Assembly (NCBI RefSeq): GCF_000768065.1
Contig: NZ_JRKM01000001.1
Location: 4,384,001 to 4,448,000 of the forward strand
Reading direction: 5' to 3'
Source of the DNA: Aquabacterium sp. NJ1
Lineage (GTDB): Bacteria; Pseudomonadota; Gammaproteobacteria; Burkholderiales; Burkholderiaceae_C
DNA length: 64,000 nt
The position numbers were made by a program, and so were the translations under genes. This document shows positions 54,910 through 62,881 of the stretch, piece by piece; positions within the stretch are counted from its first letter, which is position 1, and every line of letters starts with the position of its first letter. The notes under the pieces are model-generated. The model did no database searches. It was not told where the DNA came from and saw nothing but the letters and a program-made list of their open reading frames with translations.

Positions 54910-55881
54910 TCAAAGGCCGTAGTCGCCTTCGCTCTGGCTATTGGCTGGTGACTGCATGGCCTGCATGATCAGGGCCTTGGTCAGGCGATCCGAGATCAAC
55001 TCGGCAAAGGCCAGCACGAACTGGCGCAGGTAAGCGCCGCGCTTGAAGGCCAGCCTGGCCATATTGGGCCCGAACAGGTGCCCCACCGGGCGCCAGACCA
55101 GTTCACTGCCGGGTGTGCCCATGGTCGGGTCGTCCTTGACCGCCATTTCGGCCACCAGGCCAACGCCCAGGCCCAGGCGCGTGTAGGTCTTGATCACGTC
55201 GGCGTCGATCGCTTCAAGTACCACATTGGGCGTCAGGCCCCGTTGCGCGAAAGCCGAATCAATGCGCTTGCGGCCCGTGAACGAGGGGTGATACGAGATC
55301 AAAGGTTCGGCGGCCAGTTGCTCCAGCGTCAGGCGCGAAACCTGGGTCAGCGGATGCGAGGCCGGCATCACCACCACGTGCTGCCATTCATAGCAGGGCA
55401 GGGTGACCAGCTCGGGGAAGTCGCTGAGCGATTCGGTGGCCAGGCCGATGTCGGCAGTTTCATCCAGCACCATCTGGGCCACCTGCTCGGGCGTGCCCTG
55501 GTGCAGGCTGACTGACACCTTCGGGTACTTCTTGCGCAGTGCGGCCACCGGCTCGGGCAGCACGTAGCGGGCTTGCGTGTGCGTGGTCGCGATCGACAAG
55601 GTGCCCGCATCCTGCATGGCGTATTCATCGCCGATGCGGCGCAGGTTGCCCAGTTCGCGCAGGATGATGTCGATGGACTGCAGCACCTGCTGGCCTGGCT
55701 CGGTCACACGCTTGAGGCGTTTGCCATGCCGCACGAAGATGTCCACGCCCAGTTCTTCTTCCAGCTCCATGATGGCTTTGGAGATGCCCGGCTGCGAGGT
55801 GTGCAGGGCCTTGGCGGTTTCCGTCAGGTTGAGGTTGCGGCGGGCGGCCTCGTAGACGAACCGGAACTGGTGCAGGTTCAT
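54910..55881 (-). CDS. cysB: LysR-family regulator, CysB-like
   Basis: 323 residues, the CysB length. The N-terminal helix-turn-helix is MNLHQFRFVYEAARRNLNLT then ALHTSQPGISKAIMELEEEL, nearly identical to CysB and Cbl. The effector domain has TTHTQARYVLP, the characteristic sulfate/acetylserine pocket. It activates cysteine and sulfate assimilation genes with N-acetylserine as inducer. The upstream gene for sirohydrochlorin chelatase fits, since sulfite reductase needs siroheme. Confidence 0.92.
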   Translation of the reverse strand: MNLHQFRFVYEAARRNLNLTETAKALHTSQPGISKAIMELEEELGVDIFVRHGKRLKRVTEPGQQVLQSIDIILRELGNLRRIGDEYAMQDAGTLSIATTHTQARYVLPEPVAALRKKYPKVSVSLHQGTPEQVAQMVLDETADIGLATESLSDFPELVTLPCYEWQHVVVMPASHPLTQVSRLTLEQLAAEPLISYHPSFTGRKRIDSAFAQRGLTPNVVLEAIDADVIKTYTRLGLGVGLVAEMAVKDDPTMGTPGSELVWRPVGHLFGPNMARLAFKRGAYLRQFVLAFAELISDRLTKALIMQAMQSPANSQSEGDYGL

Positions 55882-55894
55882 GGCGCGGCTTTCT

Positions 55895-56281
55895 TCAGTC
55901 TTCCGGCTGCGACAGCTGCCAGGCGGCGTCCACCAGGCCCTGGATCAGCACGTCGGTTTCGCCCACGGCCTGGCTCAGCGTCCAGCGGATGTCGGGGTGC
56001 TGGCGGGCCATGTCGTCCAGCAATTGGGGCAGGTCCTTGCGCACGTGGCCACCGGCGCCCAGGAACAGGGGCACCACCGTGATGCGCGTGCAACCTTTGC
56101 GCACCAGGTCGGCCGCAGCCTTGGCGATGCTGGGCGACATGAACTCCAGGTAAGCGAGCTCGACCTCGTCACCGCTGGCTGCAGCGCGGGCGCGCAGCCG
56201 GTCGGCCACGGTCTCGAAAGGGCGCGCCCAATTGGGGTCTCGCGCGCCATGGGCAAAAAGCAGGATGCCGGATCGGTCCAT
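55895..56281 (-). CDS. cbiX: Sirohydrochlorin chelatase (CbiX/SirB-like)
   Basis: 128 residues, the short single-domain form. ILLFAHGARDPNWARPF carries the active-site histidine; VVPLFLGAGGHVRKDLP carries the second. It inserts iron or cobalt into sirohydrochlorin to give siroheme or a cobalamin precursor. It lies between lptG and cysB on the same strand, with gaps of 32 and 13 bases. The neighbouring cysB points to the siroheme branch for sulfite reduction. Confidence 0.9.
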   Translation of the reverse strand: MDRSGILLFAHGARDPNWARPFETVADRLRARAAASGDEVELAYLEFMSPSIAKAAADLVRKGCTRITVVPLFLGAGGHVRKDLPQLLDDMARQHPDIRWTLSQAVGETDVLIQGLVDAAWQLSQPED

Positions 56282-56313
56282 GAATCAACCTCGAAACGTG
56301 AACAGCAAGGGGG

Positions 56314-57480
56314 TCAGCGGTAGCGCACCAGCCAGACAAAAGCGCTGAGCGACAGCAACAGGTAGGCGATGCTGGGTGCGGCTGCGGCCAGCCAGGGTTG
56401 CCATTGGTGCAACAGGCCCAGGTGGCTGGAAATGTGGTTGATCAGCACGAAGCTGATGCCCAGCATGATGCCGCCAAAAATCTTCAGGCTCATGCTGCCG
56501 CTGCGTGCGTGAAGATAGGCGAAGGGCAGGGCGAGCGCCACCATCACCATGCAGACCAGCGGGTAGAAGGTCTTCTTCCAGAACTCGATTTCGTAGCGCT
56601 GTGCGGCCTGGGCATTGGTGGCCAGGTGCTGGGTGTAGCGCCACAGGGCGAGCGTGGACATGGTTTCCGGCGGCAGCACCGAGGCCGACACCACCAGCGG
56701 CGTCAGGCTGCTTTGCCAGTCGAGTTGATCCGGATGCGTCTCGGCGATGATCTTGCTGCCATCGAGCACGGCCTGCTCGCCCACCATCTCGTGCGACAGC
56801 CAGCGGGTGTCCGTCACCTTCTTGAGGTGCCAGACGGAGCCGGTGGCCGTGGTGGCATCACCCAGCGCTTCGACCTCGGCTCGCTCGGCGGCCACGCGGC
56901 GGATCAGGCGCCCCTGGGTGTCGAACTCGAAGATGCGCACCAGCCCGAATTCGCCCTGGCTGTTGGCCGAACCCACGTTCACGGTGATGTTGTGGAAGCC
57001 CTTGCCCAACACTTCGCGGCGTTCGCGCAACCACGTGCCACCGTGGCCCAGGTTGAGGCCCTGCCGGTTGCTGAACTTGGCGCGGTGCAGCGCCAGTTGC
57101 TCTTCGGACCAGGGCACGTACCAGTTGCCCACCACCACCATGAGCAGGGCCGCCAGCACGCCCAGGATGCCCAGCAGCGCCAGTGCGCGCCCGGGGCCCA
57201 GGCCGCCGGTGCGCAGGATGGTGAACTCCGACGTCTGGGCCATGCGGGCCAGCGCCAGGATGCCCCCGATCAGCAGCGCGATCGGGAACAGGTCGTAAAA
57301 GTGGGCGCCTTGCAGGAAGACGCAGGTCCAGATGGCGTTGGTCAGGGTGTAGCCATGGTGACCCAGGTCCTGCAGTTCCTCAACGAAGTCGATGAAGAAG
57401 AACAGCGCAGAGAAGGCCAGCGTCACGAAACCCACATGCGTGATCATCGTGCTGAAGATCAGTCGGCGAACGGTGTTCAT
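56314..57480 (-). CDS. lptG: LPS export permease LptG
   Basis: 388 residues from the ATG at 57480, which overlaps the lptF stop by four bases. MNTVRRLIFSTMITHVGFVTL begins the first of about six membrane helices; a periplasmic beta-jellyroll lies in the middle (about 135-265). YPLVCMVMVALALPFAYLHA and FGGIMLGISFVLINHI near the end are typical. With LptF and LptB it extracts lipopolysaccharide from the inner membrane. Confidence 0.93.
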   Translation of the reverse strand: MNTVRRLIFSTMITHVGFVTLAFSALFFFIDFVEELQDLGHHGYTLTNAIWTCVFLQGAHFYDLFPIALLIGGILALARMAQTSEFTILRTGGLGPGRALALLGILGVLAALLMVVVGNWYVPWSEEQLALHRAKFSNRQGLNLGHGGTWLRERREVLGKGFHNITVNVGSANSQGEFGLVRIFEFDTQGRLIRRVAAERAEVEALGDATTATGSVWHLKKVTDTRWLSHEMVGEQAVLDGSKIIAETHPDQLDWQSSLTPLVVSASVLPPETMSTLALWRYTQHLATNAQAAQRYEIEFWKKTFYPLVCMVMVALALPFAYLHARSGSMSLKIFGGIMLGISFVLINHISSHLGLLHQWQPWLAAAAPSIAYLLLSLSAFVWLVRYR

Positions 57481-58604
57481 GCCGTACCTCCGGCTCGTTT
57501 GAGTCGGCCCGAGGGCCCTGCGCGGCGCGCCACCGTCTGCCCGGGCATCAAGGCGCCATCGCGCCACCACAGCACGGCCAGCGCACCCAGCGTCAGGCCG
57601 CCATGCACGAGCAACAGAGCCGTGATCCAGCCCAGCTTGCCCTGGCTCACCCAGTTCTGGCTCAGGCTCAGCAGGTTGAAATACACCACGAACACCAGCA
57701 GGGCATAGACCAGGTTCCAGTTGCTGTTGCGGCGCGCGTTGCCCGCAGCCAGACTCAGGCCTGCCAGCACCATGTTCAAGGTGGCCCAGACCAGGCCGAA
57801 GCGCCAGTTCAGCTCGCCATGGGCTTCCGTGCTGTGGACGCCCAGCAGCTTGTGCGTGGGCAGGGCGCGTACCTCTGGTGCCAGCTTTTGCGGGTCCACC
57901 ACCTCGCCCACCAGGAGGCGCGCCGTGTCGAAGCGCGACAGCGTTTTTTCTGAGGTGGCCAGATCCGTCTGGATGCGTTCACCCTGGCTCAGCACCAGGT
58001 AGCGCACGTCATTGTCGATGCGCAGCTGGCCCTCACGCGCGGTGATGACCGACTCCTGCCCCTTGTCGGTCAGCACCATGAAGACGTTCTTGCCGGTTTG
58101 CTGGCCGTCGCTGTGGCTGTCGATGAAAAACACGCGCTTGCCGTCGGCCGAAGTCTGGAACTGCCCCGGTGATACGCGGGCCATGTCTGAGCGCTTTTCG
58201 AATCGGTACTTGAGCACCTGCGTCTGGCTCTGGGCCCAGGGGCGCGCCACCAGCGTCGAGAACGCCACCACGGCCAGCACGGGCCAGGCCATGCGCAGCA
58301 GCGGCGGGACGAAGCTGAACTGCCGCGCACCGCTGGCCTGCCAGACCACCATCTCGCTGTCGCGCCACAGACGGCTGAGCACGGTCACCACCGCCACGAA
58401 CAAGGCCAGGGCAATGAGGATGGGCAACTGGCCGATGACGGTGTAGCTCAGCACCAGGCTGACGTCAGCGGGCGCGAAGCTGCCCTTGGTGGCCTGGCCG
58501 AGGATGCGGATCAGCACCATGGTCAGGACCACGGTGAGCAACACCACCAGGGTGCCGATAAAGCTGCGCCAGAGTTCGCGGCGCACGGAGGAATCGAATA
58601 ACAT
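57477..58604 (-). CDS. lptF: LPS export permease LptF
   Basis: 375 residues. MLFDSSVRRELWRSFIGTLV starts the first helix. The cytosolic coupling region SRLWRDSEMVVWQASGARQF and the periplasmic jellyroll with VFFIDSH are visible. It is the first gene of lptF-lptG and stands back to back with pepA, only 27 bases apart, a widespread order in proteobacteria. Confidence 0.93.
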   Translation of the reverse strand: MLFDSSVRRELWRSFIGTLVVLLTVVLTMVLIRILGQATKGSFAPADVSLVLSYTVIGQLPILIALALFVAVVTVLSRLWRDSEMVVWQASGARQFSFVPPLLRMAWPVLAVVAFSTLVARPWAQSQTQVLKYRFEKRSDMARVSPGQFQTSADGKRVFFIDSHSDGQQTGKNVFMVLTDKGQESVITAREGQLRIDNDVRYLVLSQGERIQTDLATSEKTLSRFDTARLLVGEVVDPQKLAPEVRALPTHKLLGVHSTEAHGELNWRFGLVWATLNMVLAGLSLAAGNARRNSNWNLVYALLVFVVYFNLLSLSQNWVSQGKLGWITALLLVHGGLTLGALAVLWWRDGALMPGQTVARRAGPSGRLKRAGGTA

Positions 58605-58631
58605 TGGTCAGATCAAATCAATCCGTCCATT
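58605..58631. promoter_or_regulatory. Very short divergent gap between lptF and pepA
   Basis: Only 27 bases separate the two start codons, so at least one promoter must lie inside the opposite gene. No hexamers can be assigned. Confidence 0.4.
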
Positions 58632-60242
58632 ATGGACTTGCACTGCATGGACTACCGCTCCACCGTGGCCGAAGGGCCCGCACTGTCTCAGGTCAACGCT
58701 GACGCGCTGCTGCTGGTTCTGGCCAGCGATCATGCCCATACGGGCGACGCGGTGCTGGACAAGCTCGTCAAAGAGGCTGTGGCGGCTGAAGATTTCGCCT
58801 TCAAGGCTGGCCGCGTGTTGTATGTGCACCGCCCCGCGGGCGTCAAGGCGGCCCGCCTGGTGCTGCTCGGTGCGGCGGACAACAAGCCCAAATCCTACAA
58901 ATCGGCGGTGGCCAAGGGCCTGGCCCAGGTGAAGGAGCTGGGCGCCGCGCATGTGGCCGTGGCCGCCGCCAAAGGCTTCAAGCTGGGTGCAGAGCATGCC
59001 AAGGCCCTGGTGCTGGGCGTGGCCGATGCCACCTATGTGTACCGCCACACCAAGCCCAGTGCACCCAAGGCTGGTGCGCTCAAGAAGGTCACAGTGGTCT
59101 CTTCTCAGTCCGAGGCGGCCGCCGTCAAGGCGGGCCTGGCGCAAGGCCAGGCGGTGGCTGAGGGCGTGGCCCTGGGCCGCGAGTTGGGCAACCTGCCGGC
59201 CAACTACTGCACGCCCACGCACCTGGCCAATGAGGCCAAGCGCCTGGCACGCACGTTCAAGCACATCAAGGCCGAGGTGCTGGAGCGTCGCGCCCTGGAA
59301 AAGCTGGGCATGGGCTCCTTCCTGTCCGTGACGAACGGCTCTGCACAGCCACCCAAGTTCATCATCCTGCGCTACCAGGGTGCGGCGGCTTCGCAAGCAC
59401 CGGTGGTGCTGGTGGGCAAGGGCATCACCTTCGATACGGGCGGCATCTCGCTCAAGCCTGGTGCCGGCATGGACGAGATGAAGTTCGACATGGGCGGCGC
59501 AGCCAGCGTGCTGGGTACCTTCCGTGCCGTGGCTGACCTGCAACCCAAGCTCAACCTGATCGGCCTGATCCCCACGTGCGAGAACATGCCAAGCGGCACG
59601 GCCACCAAGCCGGGCGACGTGGTCACCAGCATGTCGGGCCAGACCATCGAGGTGCTCAACACCGACGCCGAAGGCCGTTTGATCCTGTGTGATGCCCTGA
59701 CGTATGCCGAGCGCTTCAAGCCTGCAGCCGTGGTGGACATCGCCACCCTGACGGGCGCCTGCGTGGTGGCACTGGGCAACGTGCACAGCGGCTTGTTCTC
59801 GGCGGATGACCAGCTCGCCAACGCGCTGCTGGCCGCTGGCCAGACCGCTCAGGACACCGCCTGGCGCATGCCGATGGACGAAGAGTACGGCGAGTCGCTC
59901 AAGAGCAACTTTGCCGACCTGGGCAACGTCGGTGGCCGCGAGGGTGGTGCCATCACGGCGGCTGTGTTCCTGAGCAAGTTCACCAAGGCCTACCGCTGGG
60001 CCCACCTGGACATCGCGGGCTCGGCCTGGAAGTCGGGCGGCGCCAAGGGGGGCACCGGCCGCCCGGTTGGCTTGCTGACCCAGTTCATTCTGGACCAGGC
60101 TGCCGCAGGCAAGGATGCGATTGCGCCTTTGCCCCATAAGGCAGAAGCCAAGGCGGCAGCCGGCAAGACCGCGCGCCGTGTCGCAGCACCCCGCAAGACG
60201 GCGGGCAGGGTGGCAGCCAAGAAGGCTGCAGCCAAGGCCTGA
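58632..60242 (+). CDS. pepA: Leucyl aminopeptidase PepA with lysine-rich tail
   Basis: 536 residues; an ATG five codons on is an alternative start. The M17 metal site is intact: VGKGITFDTGGISLKPG, MKFDMGGAAS and the signature NTDAEGRL. It removes N-terminal residues from peptides; E. coli PepA also binds DNA in Xer recombination and carAB control. The last 35 residues (about 502-536) are an alanine/lysine/arginine-rich tail (KAEAKAAAGKTARRVA, then AAKKAAAKA) absent from standard PepA and similar to histone-H1-like bacterial tails. holC follows 10 bases later. Confidence 0.93.
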   Translation: MDLHCMDYRSTVAEGPALSQVNADALLLVLASDHAHTGDAVLDKLVKEAVAAEDFAFKAGRVLYVHRPAGVKAARLVLLGAADNKPKSYKSAVAKGLAQVKELGAAHVAVAAAKGFKLGAEHAKALVLGVADATYVYRHTKPSAPKAGALKKVTVVSSQSEAAAVKAGLAQGQAVAEGVALGRELGNLPANYCTPTHLANEAKRLARTFKHIKAEVLERRALEKLGMGSFLSVTNGSAQPPKFIILRYQGAAASQAPVVLVGKGITFDTGGISLKPGAGMDEMKFDMGGAASVLGTFRAVADLQPKLNLIGLIPTCENMPSGTATKPGDVVTSMSGQTIEVLNTDAEGRLILCDALTYAERFKPAAVVDIATLTGACVVALGNVHSGLFSADDQLANALLAAGQTAQDTAWRMPMDEEYGESLKSNFADLGNVGGREGGAITAAVFLSKFTKAYRWAHLDIAGSAWKSGGAKGGTGRPVGLLTQFILDQAAAGKDAIAPLPHKAEAKAAAGKTARRVAAPRKTAGRVAAKKAAAKA

Positions 60243-60252
60243 CAAGGTAGCC

Positions 60253-60687
60253 ATGGGCAAGGTCGAGTTTCATCACGGCGTGGGCGACAAGCTGTCGTAT
60301 GCCTGCCGCCTTTTGCGCAAGGCCTACAAGGCCGGCGCCAAGGTTGTCGTGACCGGCGACGCGGCCACGCTGCGCACGCTGGACAAGCAGTTGTGGGTGT
60401 TTGACGATCAGGAGTTCCTGCCGCACGTCATGGCGCAGCCTGGGCAGACCGTGCCGCCGCGCCAGCACGACACGCCGATCTGGCTGTCGGTGGACCCGGA
60501 CACGGCGCCCGGCGAGCGCGGCATCCTGATCAACCTGGGGCAGGAGATGCCGCCCGGCATGGCCCGGTTCGAGCGCTTGTTCGACATCGTCAGCAGTGCG
60601 CCGGACGACCGCCAGCTCGGTCGCCAGCGCTGGAAGGCGTATGCGGCCATGGGCTGGCAGGTACAGCCGCATGAGGTCAAGGAATGA
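60253..60687 (+). CDS. holC: DNA polymerase III chi subunit
   Basis: 144 residues from the ATG at 60253. KVEFHHGVGDKLSYACRLLRKA opens the family; VVVTGDAATLRTLDKQLWVF and FLPHV follow, as in HolC. Chi links the clamp loader to single-strand-binding protein. It sits after pepA, a common order, and overlaps the next gene by four bases. Confidence 0.9.
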   Translation: MGKVEFHHGVGDKLSYACRLLRKAYKAGAKVVVTGDAATLRTLDKQLWVFDDQEFLPHVMAQPGQTVPPRQHDTPIWLSVDPDTAPGERGILINLGQEMPPGMARFERLFDIVSSAPDDRQLGRQRWKAYAAMGWQVQPHEVKE

Positions 60688-61400
60688 GCCAAGGCGCCCA
60701 ACCCAATCCAGCCCAGGTGCCCACCTTGACCGAGGTGATCGAGCTGCTGTCACCCACCCCGGTGCGGGACGATGGCCTGAACAATGTGGCACGGCCGGCT
60801 GCGCCTGCGCAGGGCACGCCAGCAGCCTCTCCCATCATCACCCGTGGTTTGCCCCCCAGCCAGCAGGGGCGAGGCGCCTGGGCGCCCATGACCACGGTGG
60901 TCGTGCCTTCGCTGGAGGCCATGCCTGGCCAGGCCGTCGTGGCGCTGGCCGACCTGCCGGTGCTGGAGGCCGTGGTGCCCGAGCCCCTTGCGCAGCAGCC
61001 CGTTGCATCCCCGGCCGCTCCTGTGCAGCCGGTGGCGCCTGCCGTGCCCCCGGCCGCAGCGCCGCTCGCCCGGCCACAACCCGTGCAGGCCGCCTTGATC
61101 CCGACGGTGACCGATGAGGTCAAACCGGTGGAGGCACTTGCTGCCCCTGCCTTGGTGCCGCCTCAAGCGCCGGTGTTACCCGAGATCACCGAAGCCCAAC
61201 TGGCCCAGCGTGTGATGGGGGATGTCCAGCGCCAGATCGATGGCATGCTGGACTTCCGCCTGCGTGAGGCCATCGGCCCGATCCTGGCCCGGCACACCGA
61301 GGCCCTGGTGAAGGATCTGCGCGAAGAACTCAACCGCACCATGCGTGATGTGGTCACCCGTTCGGTGGCCCAGGAAATGGCCAAGCTGCGCCAGCGCTGA
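60684..61400 (+). CDS. Proline/alanine-rich protein of unknown function, coupled to holC
   Basis: 238 residues; its ATG overlaps the holC stop as ATGA. A short helical N-terminus (TLTEVIELLSP) precedes a long disordered proline/alanine/valine-rich middle (about 45-165), then a conserved-looking amphipathic helix region (QLAQRVMGDVQRQIDGMLD and on to the end). I do not recognise it. Coupling to the chi gene makes a replisome or SSB-related role conceivable, but nothing in the sequence shows it. Confidence 0.65.
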   Translation: MSQGAQPNPAQVPTLTEVIELLSPTPVRDDGLNNVARPAAPAQGTPAASPIITRGLPPSQQGRGAWAPMTTVVVPSLEAMPGQAVVALADLPVLEAVVPEPLAQQPVASPAAPVQPVAPAVPPAAAPLARPQPVQAALIPTVTDEVKPVEALAAPALVPPQAPVLPEITEAQLAQRVMGDVQRQIDGMLDFRLREAIGPILARHTEALVKDLREELNRTMRDVVTRSVAQEMAKLRQR

Positions 61401-61449
61401 GGCCTTGTTTTTTTCTCCTTACTCATCAATCAATTTTGAGGTGGCTCTG

Positions 61450-62598
61450 ATGTCTGGATCTGTTTTGTCTGTTCAAGCGCGCCTGAGCCTGGCTGCGCTG
61501 GCCGCTGCGGCCTTGCTGGTACCTGCCGCCCAGGCCCAAACCGTCGTGAAGATCGGCCACGTTGGCCCGGTGTCCGGCCCACAGGCCCATTACGGCCGCG
61601 ACAATGAAAACGGCGCCCGCATGGCCGTGGATGAACTCAACGCCCAAGGTGTGCAGATCGGCGGCAAGAAGATCAAGTTCGAGTTGATGGCCGAAGACGA
61701 CGCGGCCGACCCCAAACAAGGCACCGCCGCAGCCCAGAAGCTGTGTGATGCCAAGGTCAACGGCGTGGTCGGCCACTTGAACTCGGGCACCACCATCCCC
61801 GCGGCCAAGGTCTACAACCAGTGCGGCCTGCCCATGATCTCGCCCTCGGCCACCAACCCCGAGCTGACCACGCTGGGCTACAAGAACGTGTTCCGCCTGC
61901 TGGCCAACGACAACCACCTGGGCGCGGGCCTGGCCAACTACGCGGTTGACACGCTCAAGCTCAAGAAGGTCGCCATCATCGATGACCGCACGGCTTATGG
62001 CAAAGGCGTGGCCGAGGTGTTTGCCAAGGTCGCCAAGGAACGTGGCCTGGAAGTGGTCAGCCAGCAGTACACCAATGACAAGGCGGTGGACTTCAGCGCC
62101 ATCCTCACGGCCATCAAGGCCAAGAAACCCGATGGCATCTTCTTTGGTGGCATGGACCCCCAGGCCGGCCCCATGCTGCGCCAGATGCAGCAGCTGGGCC
62201 TGAGCAAGGTTTACCTGTTTGGTGGCGACGGCATCTGCACCGACAAGCTCATGGACTTGTCCAGCGGCGCCAAGACCCTGGCCAACGTGGTGTGCGCCGT
62301 GGGCGGTGCCTCGCTGGACAAGCTGCCTTCAGGCAAAGCCTGGCGCGCGCGTTACGACGCCAAGTTCCCCAACCAGTTCCAGGTCTATTCGCCTTACACC
62401 TATGACGCGACCATGGTGCTGGTGGATGCCATGAAGCGCGCCAACTCGGTCGACCCCAAGGTCTACGGCCCCAAGATCGTGGAGGCGTCTTACCAGGGCG
62501 TGACCGCCAAGGTGGCCTTCGAGCCCAATGGCGAACTCAAGAACCCCGCCATGACGCTCTACAGCTACAAGAATGGCAAGAAAGTGCCACTGAACTGA
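61450..62598 (+). CDS. Branched-chain amino-acid-type ABC substrate-binding protein
   Basis: 382 residues from the ATG at 61450, with GAGG ten bases upstream. Signal peptide ends at AQAQ (about 30). VKIGHVGPVSGPQAHYGRDNENGARMAVDELNA-like opening, GHLNSGTTIPAAKVY and AIIDDRTAYGKGVAEVF are features of LivJ/LivK binding proteins (PF13458). It binds leucine, isoleucine, valine or a related ligand in the periplasm. No liv permease or ATPase gene follows, so the membrane parts are elsewhere. Confidence 0.88.
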   Translation: MSGSVLSVQARLSLAALAAAALLVPAAQAQTVVKIGHVGPVSGPQAHYGRDNENGARMAVDELNAQGVQIGGKKIKFELMAEDDAADPKQGTAAAQKLCDAKVNGVVGHLNSGTTIPAAKVYNQCGLPMISPSATNPELTTLGYKNVFRLLANDNHLGAGLANYAVDTLKLKKVAIIDDRTAYGKGVAEVFAKVAKERGLEVVSQQYTNDKAVDFSAILTAIKAKKPDGIFFGGMDPQAGPMLRQMQQLGLSKVYLFGGDGICTDKLMDLSSGAKTLANVVCAVGGASLDKLPSGKAWRARYDAKFPNQFQVYSPYTYDATMVLVDAMKRANSVDPKVYGPKIVEASYQGVTAKVAFEPNGELKNPAMTLYSYKNGKKVPLN

Positions 62599-62642
62599 TT
62601 TCCGCGGAACAGGCTGAAATCCTTGCTACAATAGCGGGCTTC

Positions 62643-62732
<90 letters not shown>

Positions 62733-62737
62733 GATGC

Positions 62738-62771
62738 AAACCCCAAGTGAGTCAATCGCTTGGGGTTTTTT
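62738..62771 (+). terminator. Rho-independent terminator after tRNA-Ser
   Basis: AAACCCCAAG, an 11-base loop, CTTGGGGTTT, and a run of six T. Confidence 0.88.
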
Positions 62772-62881
62772 GCTTTCTGGCCATTTGTCATGCGCGACAA
62801 CGGCGCGCTCAAATCGGCTCGCGGTACATTGCAGGGGAGGCCTTATCCAGCTGTCTCCAAGACTCAAGCGCGCGCGCCCAC

